Below are positions 1 through 6,088 of a stretch of 6,493 nucleotides of DNA, in pieces. Position 1 is the first letter of the stretch. Each line of letters begins with the position of its first letter. The DNA comes from Verrucomicrobia bacterium UBA1727. GTDB taxonomy: Bacteria > Verrucomicrobiota > Kiritimatiellia > RFP12 > UBA1067. Under the pieces are notes generated by a model that was not told the origin of the DNA, did not search any database, and saw nothing but the letters and a program-made list of their open reading frames with translations. The stretch lies in the NCBI GenBank assembly GCA_002315875.1, contig DCIL01000047.1, positions 1,093 through 7,585 on the forward strand, written 5' to 3'. Made by a program: the position numbers and the translations under genes.

Positions 1-751
1 TCATGCCGGCGTAGTCGCCGATCACATAGCACGGAATGTACTCGTCGGTCATCGGAGTGTTGTCGGGAGTCTTTCCGCTCTCGTATTCGCCCTTCACCGC
101 CTCCTCGATCGTCGCCGCCTTCTTGCCCTGGCAGGATACGATGCAGTTGTAGGCCTCGCTCGTGAGCTTGTAGTTCTTGGAGCGGTCCATTCCGTAATAA
201 CGGCCCATCGCCGTGCCGATCACCGCATTGCCGACCGCCGCGAGTTCGGTCTTAAGGCGCGCAATATATTCGAGGGTGGAGCGGGGCGGCGTGTCGCGTC
301 CGTCCAGGAACGGATGCACCACGATCTTCCCTTCGGGGAATTCCGCGCGCGCACGCTTCATCAACTTGAAGAGGTGCTCCTGATGGGCGTGGACGCCCTC
401 GTCCTGGAGGAGTCCGAAGAAATGGAACTGGCTGTTGTTCTTCTTCCAATCGGCAATGATCTTCGCCCACTTCTCGCTCTTGAACAGATCGCCCGAGGAA
501 AGGCCATCGTCGATGCGCTTCAATTCCTGGACGACGATACGGCCAGCGCCCATGTTGAGATGGCCGACCTCTGAAGATCCCTGATAACCATCCGGCAAAC
601 CTACCGCCTCGCCGCAGCAATCGAGAAGGCAATGCGGATACCTCGCGCGGATCTGGTCAATTACCGGCGTCTTCGCCCCATAAACCGAATTCCCGTCCTT
701 GCGCTCGTTGACACCCCATCCGTCGCGGATGATCAAAACCACTGGTCTCAT
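1..751 (-). CDS. gpmI: 2,3-bisphosphoglycerate-independent phosphoglycerate mutase, N-terminal half (3' end outside window)
   Basis: Interconverts 3- and 2-phosphoglycerate in lower glycolysis and gluconeogenesis. It is a cytosolic, metal (usually Mn2+)-dependent enzyme of the alkaline phosphatase superfamily. The 250 codons visible from the ATG at 751 are about half of the usual ~510 residues; the frame runs off the window. Visible landmarks: DGWG (10-13) with metal ligand Asp10; GSSEVGHLNMGAGR (58-71) with the phosphorylated nucleophile Ser60; GVHAH (119-123) with substrate-binding His121; HPFLDGRDTPP (146-156) with Arg152 and Asp153; GRYYGMDR (183-190) with Arg184 and Arg190. These line up with the known active-site set of the Bacillus enzyme at an offset of one or two. 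The second metal site and C-terminal phosphatase portion lie outside. Oddities: Arg9 before DGWG, QDEGVH in place of the usual SDGGVH, and SKNYKLTSEAYN where DxRWxR-type residues normally follow MDR. The start is supported by AAGGAG seven bases upstream. A separate promoter is likely in the 93-nt gap before it. Confidence 0.96.
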   Translation of the reverse strand, partial: MRPVVLIIRDGWGVNERKDGNSVYGAKTPVIDQIRARYPHCLLDCCGEAVGLPDGYQGSSEVGHLNMGAGRIVVQELKRIDDGLSSGDLFKSEKWAKIIADWKKNNSQFHFFGLLQDEGVHAHQEHLFKLMKRARAEFPEGKIVVHPFLDGRDTPPRSTLEYIARLKTELAAVGNAVIGTAMGRYYGMDRSKNYKLTSEAYNCIVSCQGKKAATIEEAVKGEYESGKTPDNTPMTDEYIPCYVIGDYAGM

Positions 752-758
752 TTTATCT

Positions 759-764
759 CTCCTT
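759..764 (-). promoter_or_regulatory. Shine-Dalgarno sequence of gpmI
   Basis: AAGGAG on the minus strand ends 7 nt before the ATG at 751. It is the strongest ribosome-binding site in the window and fixes the gpmI start, which also matches the family's N-terminal motif distance. A second AAGGA lies 9 nt farther upstream in a short direct repeat (TCAAGGA, twice). Confidence 0.85.
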
Positions 765-814
765 GAATTCCTTGATTCTTTTTATAGTCACTAAAACTGA
801 TGAATTAACCGCGT

Positions 815-823
815 ATTATACCA
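815..823 (-). promoter_or_regulatory. Predicted extended -10 promoter element for gpmI
   Basis: The minus strand reads TGGTATAAT, a perfect sigma-70 -10 hexamer (815-820) preceded by the TGn extension (821-823). At a 16-18 nt spacer there is no good TTGACA-like -35 box (the candidates are GCGTGG, GGCGTG and GGGCGT), which is tolerated in extended -10 promoters. Initiation would fall near 808, giving a leader of about 57 nt. The element lies in the only AT-rich non-coding gap of the window, between the HAD gene stop and the gpmI start. It is a sequence match only; AT-rich spacer can produce it by chance. Confidence 0.55.
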
Positions 824-844
824 TAAGATGAATATGCCACGCCC

Positions 845-1465
845 TTACAACTCGCGGTAGGAGTCGAAGATGAGGTCGGGATGCGCCGAATAGAGGGTTT
901 CGCGCGGATTGGTGAAGGTGACGGCGTGACATTCCATTCCGGCCGCCTTCGCCGCACCAATTCCATTGAGCGCGTCTTCGTAGACACGGCACTCGGAGGG
1001 CGCTACCCCAAGCGCCTTCGCGGCGGCGAGGAAACAGTCCGGATCGGGCTTCGACCTCTTATACATCGAGGCATCGATGACGATCTCGAAGTCCTTGAAC
1101 AAGTCAAGCGTACCGAGGATGAAGTCGACATTCTCGTGCGGACCCCCGGTCGCCACTGCCATCTTGATACCTTCAGCGTGGGCCCGATCGAGAAACTCGC
1201 GAAGTCCATCGGGCATCTCCGGCTTGTAGATCTGACGGTAGAGCGCCTCCTTCTCGGCGCAAAGTCGCGCGATCTCGTCCACCGGGAGCGGACGGCGCAT
1301 TATCTGTTCGATGTAGTAGCCGCCCTGGGCGCCCATCCAATCAAGGATCTGCCTTTCGGAAAGCTCGTTGCCGCACTTGCGCGAAAACTCCTGCCACGCC
1401 AGCACATGGTACCCGCAGTTGTTGACGAGGGTGCCGTCCATATCGAAAATATAAGCACGAATCAT
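845..1465 (-). CDS. HAD-superfamily hydrolase, subfamily IA, beta-phosphoglucomutase-like
   Basis: A 206-residue cytosolic HAD enzyme acting on a small phosphorylated metabolite, probably a sugar phosphate; it would be a phosphatase or phosphomutase. Motif I is DMDGTLV with nucleophile Asp8 and acid/base Asp10; motif II is Thr106 in AVATGG; motif III is Lys139 in SKPDPDCF; motif IV is Glu163-Asp164 in VYEDALNGI. The alpha-helical C1 cap covers roughly residues 15-85. Residues 20-24 (HVLAW) resemble the HxxAW stretch of beta-phosphoglucomutase and YqaB-type fructose-1-phosphatases. Length is normal for the family. The start at 1465 places motif I at residue 8, as expected; the region before it has no clear Shine-Dalgarno sequence, only a weak GGA. 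It begins 13 nt after the stop of the glycoside-hydrolase-like gene, so co-transcription is likely. This family is hard to assign from sequence: the fold and catalytic chemistry are secure, the substrate is not. Confidence 0.9.
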   Translation of the reverse strand: MIRAYIFDMDGTLVNNCGYHVLAWQEFSRKCGNELSERQILDWMGAQGGYYIEQIMRRPLPVDEIARLCAEKEALYRQIYKPEMPDGLREFLDRAHAEGIKMAVATGGPHENVDFILGTLDLFKDFEIVIDASMYKRSKPDPDCFLAAAKALGVAPSECRVYEDALNGIGAAKAAGMECHAVTFTNPRETLYSAHPDLIFDSYREL

Positions 1466-1478
1466 TGCAAATCCACAA

Positions 1479-3371
1479 TCAACGCTTCAACCGGAGAATC
1501 GAATAGCCGATGTCGTCGTACTCCACCTCGATCTTGCCGTTTTTCACCTCAAGCGGCTTGCCGAGATCGTTGGCGACAACCGCATAATCTGCGCCGAGAT
1601 CGAGCGACACCTTCGCCTTCGCCCATTCGCAATTGACGATCGCCAGCAGATATTCGCCGCCGCACTGCCACATCTTCGCCCCGACGCCAGCCGGCAGATT
1701 TTCGAAGATCTTCGATTCGTCATCCGAGAGGAAAAAGCGCTCGTATCCCTTCAATTCCTTCGCAAGCGTGCAAACGCGGCCGAAGCTCTCCTTGAACGGA
1801 GTCTTCCAGCCCATGCGCTTCAAATCGAAGAAGCTGTAGAAGAAGATGCCGTCCGCGCCAGCGACCAACACCTGCCAGGTCATGTTACGCATTTCGTCCT
1901 CGGTAAGAACATGGGTCTTCGACGCCTTCTCGCGGTTCGCAAGCATGTACGCGCCATGGTCCATGACCTGCACTGCCTGCCACTGCGGACGCGAATCGAA
2001 GCACTGCTCGCACTGCGTGCGCACCCAGCGATGGCACTTGCCGAACTCCCACTTGCCGCCCGGATACGGATCGGTACCGAAGGCGTCGGACGACGACAGG
2101 TACGTGCGCATCTCCTCAAACTGGTAGATGACGATCCAGGTCGGATGATTCGGATCCAACGCCTTGACCTGCTCCTGGCGATGAACGAGGTCCGGCATCT
2201 TTGCCACTCCGACCTCGTCGTTGATGTAGTAGCAGAGCGTCGCGGGATGATCCTTCACGGACTCGATGCGCGACTTGACCGCGGCATCGGCGGCCTCACG
2301 GGTTCCGTACTGCTTGTACCACGGATAGATGTCCTTCACACTGAAGGCGACCTTGAGTCCGCGCTTTTCGCAAAGGTCGAACGTCTTCCTGGACAGATTG
2401 CCGTCGTAAGGCATCAGGCAGTTGAACGGCCCTCCCGCCACATATTCGTCGAGCTCCTTCTCGCTGACCGAGCCCCAATACATGCCGATCGGGAAAAACC
2501 GCTTGCCGTCCACAACGAGCCGCCTGCGAGAGTCGATGCGCACGCCCTTCGTCGGATATTTCGCAATGCGCCTGAAGTCCAGATCCTGCGCCCCCAGCAC
2601 CTTGCGATCGGATTTGCGGAAGAGCACGAAGCGCACTTTGCCGCTCGCGAGGTCCTTGACGGGAAGGCGGATCATCGCCTGAGTCATCGCCACCTCTTTT
2701 GCCGCGACGGTGTGCACCTTGCCGTCCGCGCCCGGATACGAGAACGACGCGATGACGTCCGTCGGCGTGAGATTCGAGTCGATGAGATTCAGGACCGCAC
2801 GGAACGTGACCTCGCCATCTGCGTCCGCGGCAGTGTTGCGGTAGGAATCGCAGTGCATCGCCTTGAGCGGATCGTCAACAACGAGCGTCATCGACGGATC
2901 GTCCCAGCAGGCCTTGCCGATCGCACCCTTGCCGCAGTAAAGCGAAACGTTCGCGCGCACCGCGTCCTTCGGCATCCGCGGGGTAATGATCGTCATCCGA
3001 TGCCACTGCCCGTCCATCTCGTCCTTCTTGAGCGAGGCATAATTGCCGCTGAGATACTTGCCGTTGGCATCGCTCCACTCGCAGCAAAGATGCACCGATC
3101 CCTTCTTAAGTTCGCTCTTCGCCTGCACGGTCACGCGATAGCTGCGCCCCGGAATCACCTTGACGGACTGTCCGGCGAGCGCATAGTAATTGGAGTCGGC
3201 GACATTTTCGTAGACGATTCCCTGCGTCTGACTGAGTCCCTCGCCACGCACGGGCTTGTAGAGTTTGGGAAGATTCCAGCCCTCGAGCCGTCCGTTGGCA
3301 TCAAGCTTCTCCAACTGGGGATTTGCGAGCAATTCAGCGGCAACCGCCGCAATCACGATACCGACACACAT
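1479..3371 (-). CDS. Probably exported glycoside-hydrolase-like TIM-barrel protein with N-terminal carbohydrate-binding-like domain
   Basis: A 630-residue protein likely to act on glycans outside the cytoplasm. Residues 1-11 are a short hydrophobic stretch ending AVA. Residues 12-168 look like a CBM4/9-type beta-sandwich: they open with LLANPQLEKLDANGRLEGW, the usual 'NP-x-x-E ... G-W' start, and include VIPGRSYRVTVQAKS and GQWHRMTI. Residues 170-268 form a second beta domain. VVDGKRFFPIGMYWG (287-300) begins a barrel of roughly 275-550, with YYINDE (381-386), GTDPYP (432-437), WQAVQVM (464-470) and a late GADGIFFYSFFD (505-516). A C-terminal beta domain follows (553-630). Glu386 is the best candidate acid/base by analogy with clan GH-A; no second catalytic Glu is obvious, Gln468 occupying a plausible strand-7 position. 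The ATG at 3371 is the only ordinary start (an in-frame stop lies five codons upstream) and has AAGGA nine bases before it. It starts 20 nt after the SGNH gene. Enzyme activity and CAZy family are not assignable here. Confidence 0.8.
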   Translation of the reverse strand: MCVGIVIAAVAAELLANPQLEKLDANGRLEGWNLPKLYKPVRGEGLSQTQGIVYENVADSNYYALAGQSVKVIPGRSYRVTVQAKSELKKGSVHLCCEWSDANGKYLSGNYASLKKDEMDGQWHRMTIITPRMPKDAVRANVSLYCGKGAIGKACWDDPSMTLVVDDPLKAMHCDSYRNTAADADGEVTFRAVLNLIDSNLTPTDVIASFSYPGADGKVHTVAAKEVAMTQAMIRLPVKDLASGKVRFVLFRKSDRKVLGAQDLDFRRIAKYPTKGVRIDSRRRLVVDGKRFFPIGMYWGSVSEKELDEYVAGGPFNCLMPYDGNLSRKTFDLCEKRGLKVAFSVKDIYPWYKQYGTREAADAAVKSRIESVKDHPATLCYYINDEVGVAKMPDLVHRQEQVKALDPNHPTWIVIYQFEEMRTYLSSSDAFGTDPYPGGKWEFGKCHRWVRTQCEQCFDSRPQWQAVQVMDHGAYMLANREKASKTHVLTEDEMRNMTWQVLVAGADGIFFYSFFDLKRMGWKTPFKESFGRVCTLAKELKGYERFFLSDDESKIFENLPAGVGAKMWQCGGEYLLAIVNCEWAKAKVSLDLGADYAVVANDLGKPLEVKNGKIEVEYDDIGYSILRLKR

Positions 3372-3380
3372 ATACCGAAT

Positions 3381-3385
3381 TCCTT
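3381..3385 (-). promoter_or_regulatory. Shine-Dalgarno sequence of the barrel-protein gene
   Basis: AAGGA on the minus strand, 9 nt before the ATG at 3371, in the 20-nt gap after the upstream SGNH gene. It supports this ATG even though the encoded signal peptide is unusually short; the in-frame TAA at 3384-3386 excludes a longer ATG, GTG or TTG start. Confidence 0.65.
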
Positions 3386-3391
3386 ATTTGC

Positions 3392-4612
3392 TTACTTGAT
3401 GAAATATCCACCGTAGACCTGAAGCTGTCCGCAGAAGAACTTCTGTCCCTTCGGCAGTTTCTTAACCGTCACCTTGAGCGTGTGCTCGCCCGGCAGACTG
3501 TTCGGGGACCAGACATACCAGAAACGTGAATGCAGACGCCATTCGGCCGAGCGAATGCGACGCTGAATCATAGGCTTGCCGCCGTCGAGAATCGTCTCCA
3601 CCAGCATTTCCTCGGTCTGCGGAATATCGGAGAAGGCAATCGCCTTGCCGTAATACCTGATGGTGAAGGTCGCGCCCTCTTCGGTCGCGGCATAAGCGCC
3701 GCGGAGCATCTGCTGCGTGCGACGGCGATCATTGGTATAAACGGCGTCATTCTCCTCATCGACCTTCGTCCAGCCGGGAACGTCCTTGAGAAAACGCGCC
3801 GCAGGCACGAGCTCGCATTCGTCGTAGCATCCGCCCGGCAACGCATGAAAACGCCTGGCAAGCGAATGCTCTCCTTTCTTGCCCGCACCGAGCAGCTTCT
3901 CAAGCGAGCGCGTCAGCACCTCGACATAGAGGTCGTGTCCCTCGGGAGTCGGATGAACGGTATCGCGAGTGAACACGATTTGTCCCGGCTTCGCCTCGTC
4001 CTTGGTATAGACGATCTTGCCGGCATCGAGGCGGGCGATGATGTCCGGTGCGAAGTCGACGGACGGAATGCCGTAGAAGCCGGCGATCTTCTCGAGCGCG
4101 GCACCGGAATTCGTCTGCACGCCCTTTCGGAAAGTCGGCGTCGCACTTTTCCAAATGGTGTAGACGAAACAGATGTCGGCGTTCGGATTCACCTTCCAGA
4201 GCTGACGGACGATTCCCTCGACCGAACGAGTGTCGGCGCCGTTGCAGCGGAACTCGACGAAGAGAAGATCGGGTACGCCCTGCGAGAGGACATCGTCCTT
4301 GAACCTGGCCGCGCCGAAGTCGGCGTTGGTACCGCAGACGGTCGCCCGCAATTCACGGAACTTCGCCTTCGGAAAACGCTTCACGAACCAATCAAACGAT
4401 TTCGAGCGCCAGCCGTCCGCGGCATCGGTGATCGATCCTCCGAGATAGGCGATGTTGACATGCTTGCCGGACCTGATCTTCGCCGCGAGATTGGGAAGTC
4501 CGCCGCGCTCGCGCAACTCCTGAACGGTCTCGACGACCTCGCCGGCGTTAACCGCATCGGCGGATGCAACGCCGAGCGCGAGAAGTCCGGCCGCGAGAAA
4601 ATCAAACTTCAT
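3392..4612 (-). CDS. Exported SGNH/GDSL-type hydrolase with C-terminal beta domain
   Basis: A 406-residue probable esterase, likely removing acyl groups from carbohydrate. Residues 1-18 or 1-23 are a signal peptide (MKFDFLAAGLLALGVASA, AxA-type cleavage). The SGNH domain spans about 45-240: block I is YLGGSITDAADGWR with nucleophile Ser60; block II is the Gly around GTNADFGAARF (94-104); block III is VEFRCNGAD with oxyanion Asn124; block V is DTVHPTPEGH with Asp217 and His220. The GGSIT...GWR and PDLLFVEF pattern marks a branch different from the neighbouring tandem SGNH protein. Residues ~250-406 have the alternating pattern of a beta-sandwich and end in FFCGQLQVYGGYFIK; they may bind substrate. 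The usual EFAVND of relatives is EFRCNG here, keeping the Asn but losing the following Asp. It starts one base after the stop of the tandem SGNH gene, with AAGGGG seven bases before its ATG, so translational coupling is likely. Acetyl-esterase is the favoured guess; the substrate is unknown. Confidence 0.88.
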   Translation of the reverse strand: MKFDFLAAGLLALGVASADAVNAGEVVETVQELRERGGLPNLAAKIRSGKHVNIAYLGGSITDAADGWRSKSFDWFVKRFPKAKFRELRATVCGTNADFGAARFKDDVLSQGVPDLLFVEFRCNGADTRSVEGIVRQLWKVNPNADICFVYTIWKSATPTFRKGVQTNSGAALEKIAGFYGIPSVDFAPDIIARLDAGKIVYTKDEAKPGQIVFTRDTVHPTPEGHDLYVEVLTRSLEKLLGAGKKGEHSLARRFHALPGGCYDECELVPAARFLKDVPGWTKVDEENDAVYTNDRRRTQQMLRGAYAATEEGATFTIRYYGKAIAFSDIPQTEEMLVETILDGGKPMIQRRIRSAEWRLHSRFWYVWSPNSLPGEHTLKVTVKKLPKGQKFFCGQLQVYGGYFIK

Positions 4613-4613
4613 A

Positions 4614-6080
4614 TCAGAGCCCCTTTATCAGTTTATCCAACACCGGCACGAGCGAGTCATACCAGATCTTATAACCCGCCGCGTGCGGATGCAGAAGGTC
4701 CGGCATCATCGCCTTCGTAAGCGTGCCATCGGGCTCGAGGAACTTCGCATTGAAGTCGAGCCAGACGACCGTCTTGCCGTCCGCAAACGCCTTGATCTCG
4801 TCATTGACCTTGTCACGATAGACGCGGGTCCCGCTCTTGGGGGAGGCATCACGCGGAAAGATCGGCATGAGCACGATCTTCGACTCGGGATGCTTCGCCT
4901 TGATCTCGTCCACGATCGCCTTGATGCCCTCGACCGTACCGCGCCATTGCCAGGAATTGATTCCGTTGTTGGTGCCGATCATCAGCGTGAAGACCTTGGC
5001 CTTGTATCCGGTCAGCTCGCCGTTGCGCATGCGCCAGAACACGTTCTCGGTGCGGTCGCCGCCAATGCCGAGATTGAGCATCCGGTACTTCGAGGAAAGC
5101 TCCTTCCAAAGCGCCTCACCTCCGCATCCCTGACGCACCCAGCGATGGGTGATCGAATCGCCAACCATGACGACATCGTACTCCTTGCCGCCATTGGCGA
5201 CGATCGTGTCGCGATGCTGGGCGAGAATGCCTCCGTCCCACCAGCAGTTGCCGAACCCGGCGGTGGGAATCGCGTTGAGCGAACCGCCTTGCTTGGAGAA
5301 GCCCTGAGGATTCGACGGCCAGACCGAAGGAATGAACTCGTCCTTATCCGCCTTGAGGCACTGATCGATGAGCGGAATCACGCTCGAAGCCCAGATCTCA
5401 TAACCCATCGCATTCGGATGCAGACGGTCCGGAAATATCTCGGCGGAAAGAACGCCGTCCGGCGTGAGGAACTTGTCGGAGAAGTCGCACCAGATGATGC
5501 GCTTGTTGTCCGCAAACTGCCTGATCGCCCCGTTGACCGCGTCATTCCTGAGGCGCACCGGGTCCTTCGGTCCGTTGCCGCGCGGAAAGATCGAAGTAAG
5601 GATGATGCGGGCCTTGGGCTGCTTCTCGGCAATCACCTTCAAGATCTCCTTGATGCCCGAGACCGTGTCCGCCGGCGTTTCCTGCTCGTACGGAAGCTGT
5701 CCCGAATTGTTGGTTCCGATCATGAGCAGCACGACCTTCGCCTCGTATCCGTCGAGCTCACCACCCGCGGTAAGCCGCCAGAGGACGTGCTCGGTGCGGT
5801 CAGCACTGATGCCGAGGTTGAGCGCGCGGTACTTGCCGTTGGCGAAATACTTGTTCCACGCCGCCGTGCCGGTTCCTTCCCAGAAATGGGTGATCGAATC
5901 GCCGATGAAGACAACGGGAGCGCCTCCGGCCTTCACCTTGGACATGAACTGACGATGGCGGTTGACCTGCCAGGCGTTGGTATTGCCGCCGTACATGTCG
6001 GGCGTGACCGCACGGATCGCGGCCTCGGCGCCGGCAATGAAGGAAAGGACGATGGTAGTAGATAGGATCAGGTTTTTCAT
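4614..6080 (-). CDS. Exported tandem-SGNH esterase with two complete PAF-acetylhydrolase-like GDSL domains
   Basis: A 488-residue protein with two complete esterase domains, probably deacylating (deacetylating) a carbohydrate outside the cytoplasm. MKNLILSTTIVLSFIAGAEA is a clear signal peptide (cleavage after Ala20). Domain 1 (about 35-245): GDSITHFW with Ser62; LNLGISADRTEH with Gly90; MIGTNN with Asn124; IFPRG (164-168); DRLHPNAMGYEIW with Asp218 and His221. Domain 2 (about 285-488): GDSITHRW with Ser309; LNLGIGGDRTEN with Gly338; MIGTNN with Asn371; IFPRD (407-411); DLLHPHAAGYKIW with Asp461 and His464. Both carry every SGNH block, and a 40-residue linker rich in Gly, Pro and Ser joins them. 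The family is that of PAF-acetylhydrolase-like bacterial SGNH proteins, which are normally single-domain. The frame is open to 6146, but the ATG at 6080 is chosen because it gives the signal peptide and begins 8 nt after the kinase stop; upstream sequence (AAAGAAA) is only a weak ribosome-binding site. The substrate is unknown. Confidence 0.92.
   Translation of the reverse strand: MKNLILSTTIVLSFIAGAEAAIRAVTPDMYGGNTNAWQVNRHRQFMSKVKAGGAPVVFIGDSITHFWEGTGTAAWNKYFANGKYRALNLGISADRTEHVLWRLTAGGELDGYEAKVVLLMIGTNNSGQLPYEQETPADTVSGIKEILKVIAEKQPKARIILTSIFPRGNGPKDPVRLRNDAVNGAIRQFADNKRIIWCDFSDKFLTPDGVLSAEIFPDRLHPNAMGYEIWASSVIPLIDQCLKADKDEFIPSVWPSNPQGFSKQGGSLNAIPTAGFGNCWWDGGILAQHRDTIVANGGKEYDVVMVGDSITHRWVRQGCGGEALWKELSSKYRMLNLGIGGDRTENVFWRMRNGELTGYKAKVFTLMIGTNNGINSWQWRGTVEGIKAIVDEIKAKHPESKIVLMPIFPRDASPKSGTRVYRDKVNDEIKAFADGKTVVWLDFNAKFLEPDGTLTKAMMPDLLHPHAAGYKIWYDSLVPVLDKLIKGL
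4620..4625 (-). promoter_or_regulatory. Shine-Dalgarno sequence inside the upstream gene's last codons
   Basis: AAGGGG on the minus strand lies in the Lys-Gly codons at the end of the tandem SGNH gene, 7 nt before the ATG at 4612. With the TGA-T-ATG junction (4616-4610), ribosomes finishing the first esterase are placed to start the second. Confidence 0.75.
5145..5162 (-). repeat. 18-bp identical block encoding GDSITH, copy in domain 2
   Basis: The minus strand encodes Gly-Asp-Ser-Ile-Thr-His with exactly the same six codons as at 5886-5903. It is the nucleophile block of the second esterase domain. This is the longest exact match I noticed between the two domains; it reflects internal duplication under strong codon preference and is not a mobile repeat. 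Confidence 0.6.
5886..5903 (-). repeat. 18-bp identical block encoding GDSITH, copy in domain 1
   Basis: Partner of the block at 5145-5162. It contains the Ser62 codon (5895-5897) of the first esterase domain. The flanking codons diverge at once on both sides. Confidence 0.6.
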
Positions 6081-6088
6081 TTTCTTTA

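Noticed and set aside
780..796. Imperfect AT-rich palindrome as a terminator for the upstream operon
   Set aside because: The stem core is only three base pairs around one base, is AT-only beyond that and is not followed by a clean U-run. It is kept only as a weak operator idea.
881..1636. 251-codon open frame on the plus strand
   Set aside because: Antisense to the HAD gene, which has all four HAD motifs.
1911..3416. 501-codon open frame on the plus strand
   Set aside because: Antisense to the barrel-protein gene. It is rich in Arg, His, Leu and Ala, as expected from reading a GC-rich gene backwards, and has no recognisable motif or ribosome-binding site.
3530..4720. 396-codon open frame on the plus strand
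   Set aside because: Antisense to the single SGNH gene; no family signature and composition typical of a shadow frame.
4683..6065. 460-codon open frame on the plus strand
   Set aside because: Antisense to the tandem esterase, whose two complete active sites prove the minus-strand reading. Its internal repetition (for example repeated LGAV and DLGLV patterns) merely mirrors the two esterase domains.
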